In this document: in pieces, positions 32,201-41,154 of the stretch | Numbering within the stretch: position 1 is the stretch's first letter | Layout: each line of letters starts with the position of its first letter | DNA from: a bacterium | GTDB lineage: Bacteria > Desulfobacterota > Deferrisomatia > Deferrisomatales > Deferrisomataceae | Direction of reading: 5' to 3' | Length of the DNA stretch: 64,000 nt | Assembly: GCA_027021615.1 (NCBI GenBank) | Contig: JALUTY010000097.1 | Coordinates: 32,821-96,820 of the forward strand | The notes under the pieces: model-generated | What the model saw: only the letters and a program-made list of their open reading frames with translations | What the model was told of the DNA's origin: nothing | The model's database searches: none | Position numbers and translations under genes: made by a program

Positions 32201-33258
32201 AGATCGCCTTCGTCAACTCCACCCGGAAATGGGGGGGCGTGAAGTCCTGGACCCTCACGTTCGGGCGCGCCCTCGCCCAGAGGGGTCACCGGATTCTCGC
32301 GGTGGTTCGCCGGGAGAACCCGTTCGAGGCGGCGTGCCGGCAGGCGGGGTTTCGGGTCTGCCCCGTGCGGTTCGGGTTCAAGTACGATCCCGTGGCCACG
32401 GCGCGGTTGGTCCGGGTGTTCCGGCGGGAGCGGCCCGACGTGGTGGTGGTGAACATCTCGCGGGACCTGGAGGTGGGGGCGGTGGCGGCCCGTCTCTGCG
32501 GCGTGCCGGTGGTGCGGCGGGTAGGCCTGGTGGAGGATCTCCGGGGCACCGCCGAGGAGAGGCTGCAGCACCGTTGGCTCGTGAACCGGGTGGTCGTGCC
32601 GGCCCGCTGGATGGCCGACGCCCTGGTGTCTGCGCATCCCTGGGTTCCCCGGGGGGGCGTGCGGGTGGTCCTGAACGGGCGGAATCTCGAGGCGTATCCA
32701 CCCGCAGGGGGCTCGGGAGAGGGGCCGGTCGTGTTCGGGGTGACGAGCCAGCTGAGCCCGAGCAAGGGGCACGGGGTCCTGCTCGATGCGGCAGAGCGGT
32801 TGGCCGAGGAAGGGACTCCCTTCCGGCTGAGGGTGGCCGGCGCCGGGGGGCTCCGCGCGGAGCTCGAAAACGGGGTCGCGTCCCGCGGCCTGGGTGACCG
32901 GGTGGAGTTCGTCGGGTTTCTCGAAGACGTGCGGCCGTTCTTGCAGAGGGTGGATGCGTTCGTGCTTCCGAGCCTCAAGGAGGGGCTACCCAACGCGCTT
33001 CTGGAGGCCATGGCCACCGGGCTGCCGTGCGTGGCGTCGGACCTGCCGGGCACCCGGGAGGTGGGGGGCGACGCGGTCCTGCTGGTCCCCCCCGGGGATC
33101 CGGGGGCCCTGGCCGAGGCGATGGCACGGGTGTCGAAGGACCCTCAGCTTCGCCGGGCCCTGGGGCCGAGGGCCCGGATGCGCGTCGGCACGGTCTTCGC
33201 TCTCGAGGGCCAGGTCTCGGTGCTGGAGCAGGTGTTGCGGGAGGTGGCCCCGCGGTGA
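32197..33258 (+). CDS. Glycosyltransferase family 4
   Basis: The 353-residue GT-B protein (GTG 32197) opens VKIAFVNSTRKWGGVKSWTL and has VTSQLSPSKGHGVLLDAAER plus the retaining motif FVLPSLKEGLPNALLEAMAT in outline, with LPGTREVGGDAVLLVPPGD. The WGGVKSW N-terminal loop is shared by several heptose-acceptor GT4 proteins, but this is not diagnostic. It is coupled to genes on both sides by GTGA overlaps. Donor and acceptor are unknown; an LPS core or outer-core hexose is likely. Confidence 0.87.
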   Translation: MKIAFVNSTRKWGGVKSWTLTFGRALAQRGHRILAVVRRENPFEAACRQAGFRVCPVRFGFKYDPVATARLVRVFRRERPDVVVVNISRDLEVGAVAARLCGVPVVRRVGLVEDLRGTAEERLQHRWLVNRVVVPARWMADALVSAHPWVPRGGVRVVLNGRNLEAYPPAGGSGEGPVVFGVTSQLSPSKGHGVLLDAAERLAEEGTPFRLRVAGAGGLRAELENGVASRGLGDRVEFVGFLEDVRPFLQRVDAFVLPSLKEGLPNALLEAMATGLPCVASDLPGTREVGGDAVLLVPPGDPGALAEAMARVSKDPQLRRALGPRARMRVGTVFALEGQVSVLEQVLREVAPR

Positions 33259-34400
33259 GGCCGATCCGGGTGGTGCGGGTGTACAAGCGGGTCGGGGGCG
33301 GCGGGGTGGCCCGGCGTCTGGTGGAGCTGCTTCCATGCCTCCGCGAGGAACTGGAGGTGCGGGTCCTGTGCTACCGGGGCCGGGGAGACCTGGCCGGGGT
33401 CCTGGAACGGGACGGGATCCCGGTGGACGTGATCCCGATGGGCCCGAAGTGGGCGCCCTGGAACGTGTGGCGGTACGTGACCTACTTCCGGAGGATCAGA
33501 CCCCACGTGGTCCACACCCACGAGTACACGGCGAACACGTTGATGGTCATGGCCGCCAAGTGGGCCGGGGTTCCCGTGAGGGTACGCCACGTCCACACCA
33601 TGGAGCCCTGGGGCCGGGGGCGCCGGAGCTCGTCCCGAATCCGGGTGGACCGGTGGGCGGCTTCGAACTCCCAACTGACGTTGGCGGTGAGCCGTGCCGT
33701 TCAGGAGCACTACCTGTCTCGGACGGAGCTTTCGGCCCGATCGTGCCGGGTTTTGTACAACGGGGTGGACCTGAAGCGGTTCGCCCGGGCCCGGGAGGCC
33801 GGGCAAGGGTTCCGGAAGGAGTTCGGCATTCCGCCGGGGGCGCAGGTGGTGGGCACCGTGGGGCGGATCGCTGCCGGGAAGGGGCACGACCTGTTTCTCA
33901 GGGCTGCCGCCAGCCTCCTCCGGAAACGGCCCGAGACGAGGTTCCTGGTGGTGGGAGACGGCGGGGGCCGGCTCCGGGCAGAGGCGTTGGCGGGGGAACT
34001 CGGCGTGGCCGGGCGGGTGGTTTTTCCGGGGCACCGGGAGGACGTGCCCGCCGCCCTGGGAGCGATGGACGTGTTCGTGTGCCCCAGCCGGTCCGAGGGG
34101 TTCCCCGGGGTGGTGCTCGAGGCCTTGGCCGCCGGGGTGCCGGTGGTCGCGTTCGATCTGCCGTCGGTACGAGAAGCTTTCGGCCGGAGCCGGTGCGGAA
34201 GGCTGGTCGCGGTGGGAGACGCCGGGGCGCTGGCCGCAGCCGTGGCGGAGCTGCTGGCGGACCGGGGGGCCCTGGGCTCGGCCCGGGCAGAGGCCTCGAA
34301 ACGAGCGGAGGAGTTTTCCGTGGAAAGGGTGGCGCTGGAGACGGTTGGGCTGTACCGAGGTCTCCTTGCGGAGGAACAGCGAGGGTCGTTGGTCCGATGA
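33255..34400 (+). CDS. Glycosyltransferase family 4
   Basis: The 381-residue GT-B enzyme (GTG 33255) opens VRVYKRVGGGGVARRLVEL, with HVVHTHEYTANTLMVMAAK, VLYNGVDLKRFARAREAG, GTVGRIAAGKGHDLFLRAAA and SRSEGFPGVVLEALAAGVPV carrying the EX7E pair. Its N lobe resembles transferases acting on undecaprenyl-linked or LPS acceptors. It shares four bases with each neighbour. No donor is assigned. Confidence 0.87.
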   Translation: MRPIRVVRVYKRVGGGGVARRLVELLPCLREELEVRVLCYRGRGDLAGVLERDGIPVDVIPMGPKWAPWNVWRYVTYFRRIRPHVVHTHEYTANTLMVMAAKWAGVPVRVRHVHTMEPWGRGRRSSSRIRVDRWAASNSQLTLAVSRAVQEHYLSRTELSARSCRVLYNGVDLKRFARAREAGQGFRKEFGIPPGAQVVGTVGRIAAGKGHDLFLRAAASLLRKRPETRFLVVGDGGGRLRAEALAGELGVAGRVVFPGHREDVPAALGAMDVFVCPSRSEGFPGVVLEALAAGVPVVAFDLPSVREAFGRSRCGRLVAVGDAGALAAAVAELLADRGALGSARAEASKRAEEFSVERVALETVGLYRGLLAEEQRGSLVR

Positions 34401-35479
34401 CGATCGTTCATATCACCAGCTCCAGGAACCGGAGCGGTGGGACCCGCCAAGCGCTGCTGCTGGCTGCGGAGCAGGTTCGGGCTGGGCACCGGGTGATTCT
34501 GTGTGCCCCCCCAGGGGCTGGGATCTTCGAGCTGGGGAAGGGGTGCGGAATCGAGTTCGTGCCGGTGCCGGCCGGCCCGCTTCGCTCCCAGTGGCGCTCC
34601 TCCCGTCGCCTGCGCGAGATCGCCCGGCACCGAGGGGTCGATCTGATCCATACCCATCACACGAAGGCCCACAACATCGCTCTCCTTGCCACCCTCGGGG
34701 GAAGGTTCCCGCCCGTGGTCGTGAATCGGGGTGTCCTGTTCCGACCGGAGTTCCCCATGAAGTTCCGGACTCGTCGCACGGCAGCAATCATCACGAACTC
34801 GCGGAAGGTGGCAGGGGTTCTGGAAAAATGCGGCGTGAACCCGCAGAAGATCCACGTGGTGTACAACGCGCGGGTCCCGGCGGACCGGACGAGCCTGCGC
34901 CGGTCCGGCCCGGCCCTCCGGGAGGAGCTCCGGCTCGGCAACGGGCCGGTGGTGGGGGCGGTGAGCAGCGCAAGACCGGAGAAGGGTATGCAGTTCCTGG
35001 TGGAGGCCGCGCCCCAAGTCCTTCGGCACCATCCCGGGGCGCAGTTCGTGTTGGTGGGGGCGGGCACGGACCGGTTCGTTCCCCGGCTCGAGCAGCTGGG
35101 GGTTCGCGATCGGTTCCGGCTGCCCGGGCATCGATCCGACGCCGTGGCGATCATGGCGCTGTTCGACGTGTTCGTGCTCCCTTCCGTGGACATGGAGTCG
35201 TGCCCCAACGTGCTGCTCGAGGCCATGGACGTGGGGCTGCCGGTGGTCGGGTCGGACGTGGGGGGGGTGGGAGAGATCGTCGAGCACGGTCGCACGGGCC
35301 TCGTGGTCCCGAGGGGGGATCCCGGTGCCCTGGCAGACGCCGTGTGTACGATCCTGTCGCTCCCGGACAGGGGGCAGGCGATGGGCGAGGCGGGCCACCG
35401 AAAGATCTCCGAGCATTTCACCCCGCAGGACAAGTGCCAAAGGACCCTCGCGGTGTACGAGCGGGTCCTGGGGAGGTGA
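34397..35479 (+). CDS. Glycosyltransferase family 4
   Basis: The 360-residue GT-B protein (ATG 34397) opens MTIVHITSSRNRSGGTRQAL, has LIHTHHTKAHNIALLATLGG, AVSSARPEKGMQFLVEAAPQ, and the motif SVDMESCPNVLLEAMDVGLP with VGGVGEIVEHGRTGLVVPRG. The EX7E pair (E in MESCPNVLLE) is present. It ends the run of strictly overlapping genes; the next gene follows after three bases. Likely another LPS outer-core transferase. Confidence 0.87.
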   Translation: MTIVHITSSRNRSGGTRQALLLAAEQVRAGHRVILCAPPGAGIFELGKGCGIEFVPVPAGPLRSQWRSSRRLREIARHRGVDLIHTHHTKAHNIALLATLGGRFPPVVVNRGVLFRPEFPMKFRTRRTAAIITNSRKVAGVLEKCGVNPQKIHVVYNARVPADRTSLRRSGPALREELRLGNGPVVGAVSSARPEKGMQFLVEAAPQVLRHHPGAQFVLVGAGTDRFVPRLEQLGVRDRFRLPGHRSDAVAIMALFDVFVLPSVDMESCPNVLLEAMDVGLPVVGSDVGGVGEIVEHGRTGLVVPRGDPGALADAVCTILSLPDRGQAMGEAGHRKISEHFTPQDKCQRTLAVYERVLGR

Positions 35480-35482
35480 TGC

Positions 35483-36376
35483 GTGGTGCGGGTGGCGTGG
35501 GTCCGTGACTTCGTGCGCGCCGTCCCTTACCTTCTGACGCCGAGGACCATGGTGCTGCGGAGGTTCTCTCGTGCGTTGGGTGACAACCTCATGTTGACCC
35601 ACCTGGCCCGCCGGCTGAGAGCCAGATGGCCCGGCCTGCGCATCGTGGTGGAGACGAACTGGCCGGAGCTGTTCTGGAACAACCCCCACGTGGCCGTGGC
35701 GGTCCGCTCCAAGGTGGCGCCGCGTTACGTTCGCCCGGCGTACCGGATCGACAGGGCCACCCAGGATCACATCCTCGATCAGCTGGCCCGGAGCGTCGGT
35801 CTGCCCGACGACGACGGTGAGAGGGCGGTGGAGGTGTATCTCAGCCAAGAGGAGCGGGAAAAGGCTCTCGAAGGCCTCCCCCGGAGCTATGTCGTGATCT
35901 GCCCGGTCGGAAAACGGACGGTGGCCGGGAACCGGAAAGACTGGGGGTTCGAGCGGTTCCAGCAGGTGGTCCGTTCCGAAAGGGGTGTGAGGTTCGTACA
36001 GATCGGCTCCCGGTCGGATCCCCTGCTCGAGGGGGTGATCGACCGGAGGGGCCTCCCCATCCGGGCAAGCGCCGCGGTGCTGGAGGGGGCGGAGACCGCC
36101 CTGTTGCTGGAGGGCGGGTTGATGCACCTGGCCCGCGCCGTGAACACGTCGGCCATCGTGATCTACGGTGGGACCGTGGCTCCCGAGGTGAGCTGTTACC
36201 ACGAGCACCTGAACGTGGCGGTGCGCGCGCCGTGCGGGCCCTGTTTTCGATCCCACGGCCGGGTCGGGGACTGCCACCGCCACGAGTGCATGGCCAAAAT
36301 CCGCCCGGAGCTGGTTCAGGATCTGCTGTCCCGGGTGCGGAGCGGGGTGAAAGGCGTGGTCGAGATCCCCTGGTAG
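35483..36376 (+). CDS. Glycosyltransferase family 9-like protein
   Basis: The 297-residue protein keeps the GT9 scheme in a shortened form: FSRALGDNLMLTHLARRLR (the GD motif), ICPVGKRTVAGNRKDWGFER, LLEGGLMHLARAVNTSAIVI and YGGTVAPEVSCYHEHLNVAV. A Cys/His-rich tail follows (CGPCFRSHGRVGDCHRHEC). It lacks part of the N-lobe seen in full-length neighbours (about 335 residues) and has an unusual N terminus (TPRTMVLRRFSRALG). It is probably a nonreducing-end transferase with another sugar donor. GTG 35483 follows the previous stop by three bases, with GGGAGG upstream. Confidence 0.78.
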   Translation: MVRVAWVRDFVRAVPYLLTPRTMVLRRFSRALGDNLMLTHLARRLRARWPGLRIVVETNWPELFWNNPHVAVAVRSKVAPRYVRPAYRIDRATQDHILDQLARSVGLPDDDGERAVEVYLSQEEREKALEGLPRSYVVICPVGKRTVAGNRKDWGFERFQQVVRSERGVRFVQIGSRSDPLLEGVIDRRGLPIRASAAVLEGAETALLLEGGLMHLARAVNTSAIVIYGGTVAPEVSCYHEHLNVAVRAPCGPCFRSHGRVGDCHRHECMAKIRPELVQDLLSRVRSGVKGVVEIPW

Positions 36377-36463
36377 CGGGTTGGGGAGCCGTGGATTCGC
36401 CGTCCCTGGGGCGTGACCCCGCGCGGCGGCAGAAGAGGAGACCGAGAAGGCAAGGGGCCGCCC

Positions 36464-37300
36464 GTGATACTCTATTCCGTCCGTCGGCTGGATCGTCAGA
36501 ATGTGGGGGATCTCTACTGTTCACCGTTTACGTATTTTTCCTTCGGGGGAACGGAGGTCGTGGAGGTCGATATCGACGTCAAGGGGTGTTTTCGAGAGAT
36601 ACCGAGAGGAGAGACGGTCATCGTGGGTGGGGGAGGGCTCCTGAACGCTAGAAATAAGTGGAACAACAATCTAAAAAAGATTTTTGCCAGGAACAGGGTG
36701 ATCGTTTGGGGGGCTGGGTTTAATAGACACTATGATAGATCGGTTCGGAAGCCTCTGAATCTGATGGATGTGTTCCTGCTTGGGATTCGGGATTACACGG
36801 CGAAGTACAACTTCGTCCCTTGTCCGTCCTGCATGTTGCCGTTTCTGGAGGACCGTTACGAGGTGTGCCGTGAGATCGGGGTGTACGAGCACAAGAACGC
36901 GCCCATCTCGGACGAGAGCCTTGCCGGCTTCGAACGGATGAGCAACAAGACCCAAGACGTGGAAGGGGCGATCCGCTTTCTGGGGGAGTCGGGGGCCGTC
37001 GTGACCAACACCTACCACGGAGCGTACTGGGGGCTGCTCTTGGGGAAACGGGTCGTTCTGTACCGAAAGTTCTCGACCCGCTTCGACGGGTTCCCGTTTC
37101 CCCTGGCCGAGTTCAGCGGGAACCTGGACCGCGACCTCTCCCGAAGCGCGCCGGCCCACGGGTACCTGGAGGCGTGCCGGAAGGCCAACGAATGGTTCGC
37201 CGGCCGGGTGGCCGAGGCGTTGAGCTGCCCGGTCTCCAGCCGGCCGTTCCCAGGGCAGCCCCGTCTGGGATCCGGGGAGAGAGAGGACGACACCGCGTGA
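36464..37300 (+). CDS. Polysaccharide pyruvyltransferase-family protein, low-GC insert
   Basis: The roughly 278-residue protein (GTG 36464; a 17-residue longer form from 36413 is possible) has the polysaccharide pyruvyl transferase scheme: VGDLYCSPFTYF, VIVGGGGLLNARNKWNNN, VIVWGAGFNRHYD, and the end motif VVTNTYHGAYWGLLLGKRVV. Family members add pyruvyl ketals from phosphoenolpyruvate to glycans, while some relatives only share the fold. The 5' half (about 36520-36790) is visibly AT-richer, with codons such as AAT, AAA and ATA that its neighbours avoid, suggesting recent transfer. It sits between two GT9 genes and overlaps the second by four bases. Confidence 0.8.
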   Translation: MILYSVRRLDRQNVGDLYCSPFTYFSFGGTEVVEVDIDVKGCFREIPRGETVIVGGGGLLNARNKWNNNLKKIFARNRVIVWGAGFNRHYDRSVRKPLNLMDVFLLGIRDYTAKYNFVPCPSCMLPFLEDRYEVCREIGVYEHKNAPISDESLAGFERMSNKTQDVEGAIRFLGESGAVVTNTYHGAYWGLLLGKRVVLYRKFSTRFDGFPFPLAEFSGNLDRDLSRSAPAHGYLEACRKANEWFAGRVAEALSCPVSSRPFPGQPRLGSGEREDDTA

Positions 37301-38304
37301 GAGCCCTGGTGATCCAACTGCGCCAGATCGGGGACGTGGTGCTCACCACTCCGGTTCCCCGGATCCTCAAGGAGGCGCGGCCGGGGTGCCGGGTCACGTT
37401 CCTGACGGAGCGGCCGAGCGACCAGCTGCTGGAAGGGAACCCCCACATCGACGAGATCCTGCTGAACGACCGCAGGGCGCCCTGGTGGCAGACGCTGCGG
37501 CTGGGCGGCCGCCTCCGCAAGCGACGGTTCGACGTCGTGCTCGACTTCATGGGCAACCCCCGGTCGGCCATCCTCTCGTTCCTGTCGGGTGCGGCCACCC
37601 GGGTCTCCTACCGGGCGCCGGGGCGGGGCGTTCTGTACACCCACCGGGTTTCCGGTGCCGGGAACTACGCCGTCGAGATCAAGAAGAACCTCCTGGAGCC
37701 GTTGGGCATCCGGTCGGCCTGGGACCGGCCGGAGATCTTCCTCACGCCCGAGGAGAAGGAACGGGCGCGTTCGGAGCGAAGGTGGCTGATTCGGGAGGGC
37801 GCCGATCGGTTGGTTACGGTGGATCCCTCCCACCGGAGGGTCACCCGGCGCTGGCCGGTCGAACATTACGGAAGACTCTGTGTTTGGATGGCCGAGCAGG
37901 GCTGGACCCCGGTGGTGTTGTGGGGGCCCGGCGAGGAGGGGGTGGCCCGGGCGGTGATGGAGGCCTCCGGCGGGGGGGCGGTGCTGGCGCCGGCCACGGG
38001 CCTCCGGCAGATGGCCGCCCTGATCGGGGCGGCGGACCTCCACGTGGGGAACTGCTCCGCGCCCCGCCACATCGCCGTGGCCGTGGGCACGCCCTCGTTC
38101 ACGATCCTGGGCTCCACCAGCGCCGGCTGGACCCATCCGGCGGCCGAGCACACCCAGGTCGCCCTGGGCCTCGGCTGCCAGCCGTGCAACCGGAACGAGT
38201 GTACCCGGAATGACCTCGCCTGCCTTCGTGACCTCACGCCGGAGCGGGTGGCCGGCGCGATCGGCGGGTGGGTGGAGGGCGCCCTGGGTTGGAGGACGGC
38301 GTGA
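37297..38304 (+). CDS. Glycosyltransferase family 9
   Basis: The 335-residue GT9 protein (GTG 37297) opens VRALVIQLRQIGDVVLTTPV and shows VLDFMGNPRSAILSFLSGA, VTVDPSHRRVTRRWPVEHYG, and LIGAADLHVGNCSAPRHIAVA in outline, ending FTILGSTSAGWTHPAA and a Cys cluster (CQPCNRNECTRNDLAC). The donor-site Asn-Asp-Ser-Ala of classic heptosyltransferases is Asn-Cys-Ser-Ala here, so the donor may not be ADP-heptose. Coupled to both neighbours by GTGA overlaps. Confidence 0.86.
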   Translation: MRALVIQLRQIGDVVLTTPVPRILKEARPGCRVTFLTERPSDQLLEGNPHIDEILLNDRRAPWWQTLRLGGRLRKRRFDVVLDFMGNPRSAILSFLSGAATRVSYRAPGRGVLYTHRVSGAGNYAVEIKKNLLEPLGIRSAWDRPEIFLTPEEKERARSERRWLIREGADRLVTVDPSHRRVTRRWPVEHYGRLCVWMAEQGWTPVVLWGPGEEGVARAVMEASGGGAVLAPATGLRQMAALIGAADLHVGNCSAPRHIAVAVGTPSFTILGSTSAGWTHPAAEHTQVALGLGCQPCNRNECTRNDLACLRDLTPERVAGAIGGWVEGALGWRTA

Positions 38305-39398
38305 GGATCGCGGTGGTGCAGCCCAAGGTGGACCGGTCCGGCGGAGCGGAGCGGTACGCCCTGGCGCTGGTGACCGGTCTGGCCGCCCGGGGCCACGAGG
38401 TCCACGTGTTCGCGCGCCGGGCCGAGGGGCTCCCCGAAGGGGTTCGGTTCCACCGGATCCCCTCGGTGCCGTTCGGCCGGGCCCTGAAGACCTACAGCTT
38501 CTGGCGGCTCACGGCCCGGCGGGTCCGGCCCCAGGACTACGACGTGGTGCACGGGTCGGGCAAGACCACCTGCCAGACGGTCCACCGGGCCGGCGGGGGT
38601 GTCCACCGGGCGTACCTGGAGCGGGCGGCCGGAACCGGGCGGCCGACCCATTATGACCGCGTCGTCCTCGGGATCGAGCAGCGGCTCTTCTCTTCCCCCC
38701 ACCTGAAGGCCGTGATCTGCCCGTCCCGCTGGGTGGCCCGGGAGGTGGGGCGGTTCCACCCCGAGGCGGGCCCCAAGATCGAGGTGATTCCCAACGGGGT
38801 GGACACGGAGCGGTTCCGGCCCGAGGGGCGCGAGGGCGACCGCCGGAGCGTGGGGGAGAGCCTGGGGATCCCCCCGCAGGACCCGTTGCTGCTGTTCGTG
38901 GGAACGAACTTCCGGCTGAAGGGGCTGGAGGCAGCCCTTGGAGCCCTGGCCCGCTTGCCCGGGGCCCATCTGGTGGTGGTCGGGGGCGACGAGCCCGGCC
39001 CGTTCCGGGAGCACGCCCGATCCCTGGGGTGCCTGGACCGGGTTCACTTCGTGGGGGCCCGAGACGACACTCCTCGGTGGTACCGGGCGGCGGACGTGCT
39101 CGTCCATCCCACCGGGTACGACCCGTTTGCCAACGTCTGCCTGGAGGCGCTGGCCTCGGGAACCCCGGTGGTGACCACCCCGGCCAACGGCGCGGCCGAC
39201 GTGCTGGAGGGGGCCCCGCCGGCAGGGCGGATCGTGCCCCCCCGCCCGGACGAGCTCGCCACGGCGGTGGCCGAGCTGTTGGAGGGCCGGGACGGGGCCC
39301 GGCGGGAAGCCAGGGCCCTGGCCGAGGGCCACTCGTGGGAAGCCCATGTGGCCCGGCTGGAGCGGTGTTACGACAGGACCCGAACGGTGCAGCCATGA
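38301..39398 (+). CDS. Glycosyltransferase family 4 (WaaG-like)
   Basis: The 365-residue protein (GTG 38301) resembles LPS glucosyltransferase I (WaaG/RfaG). It opens VRIAVVQPKVDRSGGAERYA, has the HGSGKTTCQTVHRAGGGVHR region typical of WaaG (normally D.Y..GD..Y...G), VIPNGVDTERFRPEGRE, LLFVGTNFRLKGLEAALGAL, and the retaining motif PTGYDPFANVCLEALASGTP. The acceptor is probably inner-core heptose. The gene symbol is withheld because several family 4 relatives occur in this locus. Confidence 0.85.
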   Translation: MRIAVVQPKVDRSGGAERYALALVTGLAARGHEVHVFARRAEGLPEGVRFHRIPSVPFGRALKTYSFWRLTARRVRPQDYDVVHGSGKTTCQTVHRAGGGVHRAYLERAAGTGRPTHYDRVVLGIEQRLFSSPHLKAVICPSRWVAREVGRFHPEAGPKIEVIPNGVDTERFRPEGREGDRRSVGESLGIPPQDPLLLFVGTNFRLKGLEAALGALARLPGAHLVVVGGDEPGPFREHARSLGCLDRVHFVGARDDTPRWYRAADVLVHPTGYDPFANVCLEALASGTPVVTTPANGAADVLEGAPPAGRIVPPRPDELATAVAELLEGRDGARREARALAEGHSWEAHVARLERCYDRTRTVQP

Positions 39399-40084
39399 GC
39401 CGAATCGGAAGCGCCACGCTCGTGAAGGAGGGGCGGAGGGAGCGTTTCGACCGCTACTTCTACCCCGGCTGTCGGGCGGCCACCCCCCGGCCCCAGCATC
39501 CCGGCCACCGGATCCTGGACCTGGGGTGTGGTCAGGGTGAGATGGCCCGGTTCTTCCGGGATCTGGGGTACGAGGTGGTTGGGGTGGACGCGGCCGAGAC
39601 CAATGTGGCCAAGATGCGCAGCCTGGGGTTCGAGGCCTTCAGGGCCGATCTGAACGAGCCGCTTCCGTTCCCGGAAGGGTCGTACCACGGGGTCTCCCTG
39701 CTGGACGTCATCGAGCACGTGGTCAAGGCGGAGCAGTTGGTCGGGGAGTGCCACCGGGTGCTGCGGCCGGGCGGGTGGCTGCTGCTGTCCACCCCCAATC
39801 ACGCGTTCTACAAGCGTCGCCTTCGCGCGCTGCTCGGAAAACCTCCCGACGAGGAAGGGTATCACTTCCGCTTTTTCATCCGGAGGAAGCTCGTCTCGCT
39901 ACTGGAGCGGGAGGGGTTCCGGATCGAGGTCCGGTGCTCCGTCGGGTACTACCCCTTCATGAACCGGGTGCTGTGCCGCCGCATGAGGAAGCTGCAAAGA
40001 CTCAGGATCCGGGTTCCCACCTTGTTCGAGACCCTGTTCGCCGAGAACTTCATCTGGCTGCTGCGCAAGGGGCAGACCTCTTGA
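39395..40084 (+). CDS. Class I SAM-dependent methyltransferase
   Basis: The 229-residue protein (ATG 39395) has a Rossmann methyltransferase core: motif I RILDLGCGQGEMARFF, motif II VVGVDAAETNVAKMR, SLLDVIEHVVKAEQLVGECH in outline, and HRVLRPGGWLLLSTPN. The DVIEH motif and the long C-terminal part (KRRLRALLGKPPDEEGYHFR) are typical of methyltransferases in surface-sugar clusters that act on glycans or biosynthetic intermediates. Coupled by ATGA to the upstream GT4 and by TTGA to the deacetylase gene. Confidence 0.87.
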   Translation: MSRIGSATLVKEGRRERFDRYFYPGCRAATPRPQHPGHRILDLGCGQGEMARFFRDLGYEVVGVDAAETNVAKMRSLGFEAFRADLNEPLPFPEGSYHGVSLLDVIEHVVKAEQLVGECHRVLRPGGWLLLSTPNHAFYKRRLRALLGKPPDEEGYHFRFFIRRKLVSLLEREGFRIEVRCSVGYYPFMNRVLCRRMRKLQRLRIRVPTLFETLFAENFIWLLRKGQTS

Positions 40085-41154
40085 CCTCGGTTCCCGTTCT
40101 CACCTTTCACAGCGTCGCTCCGGGGGAACGGCTGGGGCCGGAGGTCCTCGACCGGCACCTCTCCGTGCTGGCGCGGCTCGGGGGTACGCTGCCCCTTGGG
40201 CACCTCGGAAGGGAGAGGGCCGGGGCGGTGGTCACCTTCGACGACGGGTTCGCGGACCTGTGGACCCACGGCCTCGACCTGCTGGAGCGCCACGGGGTGC
40301 GGGCGGTGGTGTTCGCGATCCCGTCCCGGGCGGGCGAGGGACCAGCCCGGCCCCGGGGAAGGCCCGCTTGGTCGGGCCGGGCCGAGGAGGCCCATGCGGA
40401 GGCGGCTTGCGACGGCGGCCCGCACCCGGGGTTCCTGCGGTGGTCGGAGCTGGCCGCGTTGGAGGCGAGCGGCGTTGTGGAGGTCCAGTCCCACTCCTGG
40501 GGGCACGCCATGGGGTGGGTCTCAGACGAGATCGTGGGGTTTCACCTGGGCCGGTTCGGCCGGGCCCACTGGTCGCTGCCCCAGTGCACCGGCGGGGACC
40601 TTCGGCTGGGCATCCCGCTCTATCGCCGGGGCTCGGCCCTGGCCCACCGGCTTTACCGGGACGACCCGGCCCTCCGGGACCACCTGGCGGGGTGGCTGGA
40701 GGCCCGGGGCGGGGCGGGGTACGTGGCCGAGCGGGGGGCCGAGGCGGTGAGTCGGGAGCTCCGGGAGGAGCTGGAGCGGTACCGGAGCCGGCGCGGCGAC
40801 CGGGGGGCCTGGGAGACCGAGGGGGAGAGGGAGCGCCGCACCGTGGAGGACCTGGTCCGTGCTCGGGAGGCCCTGGAGTCGCGCCTGGGCGGGCGGCGGG
40901 AGCACCTCGCCCTGCCCTGGGGGCAGTACGACGCCGTGACCCTGGAGTGTGCGAGGCGGGCCGGGGTGCGGCGGGTCTACACCCTGGACCGCCGGCCGAA
41001 CCCGGTGGGCCGGGTGGGGTTCCTGGTGCACCGGTTCGAGCCCCGGCCCAAGGGGGCGTGGTGGCTTCGGACCCGGCTGTGGATCTACCGTTCCACCTGG
41101 CGCACCACGATCTACGGCATCGTGTCGGGGCGGAGGAATTCCGGTGCCGGATGA
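40081..41154 (+). CDS. Polysaccharide deacetylase-family protein
   Basis: The 357-residue protein (TTG 40081) has the NodB-type carbohydrate esterase 4 opening VPVLTFHSVAPGE, the catalytic pair in VVTFDDGFADLWTHG (Asp near 54), and the metal HxxxH in VQSHSWGHAMGW (near 137). The mid region carries a long insert (about 180-290) rich in Arg and Glu before HLALPWGQYDAVTLECARRA. No signal peptide is seen, so it is probably cytoplasmic and acts on a lipid-linked or nucleotide sugar, or an LPS intermediate. It could remove an N-acetyl group during core assembly. Confidence 0.84.
   Translation: MTSVPVLTFHSVAPGERLGPEVLDRHLSVLARLGGTLPLGHLGRERAGAVVTFDDGFADLWTHGLDLLERHGVRAVVFAIPSRAGEGPARPRGRPAWSGRAEEAHAEAACDGGPHPGFLRWSELAALEASGVVEVQSHSWGHAMGWVSDEIVGFHLGRFGRAHWSLPQCTGGDLRLGIPLYRRGSALAHRLYRDDPALRDHLAGWLEARGGAGYVAERGAEAVSRELREELERYRSRRGDRGAWETEGERERRTVEDLVRAREALESRLGGRREHLALPWGQYDAVTLECARRAGVRRVYTLDRRPNPVGRVGFLVHRFEPRPKGAWWLRTRLWIYRSTWRTTIYGIVSGRRNSGAG

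Noticed and set aside
35483..36376. Truncated or frameshifted pseudogene of a GT9 enzyme
   Set aside because: It is shorter than its neighbours, but all late GT9 motifs, start signals and a normal stop are in place, so it is more likely a short subfamily member.
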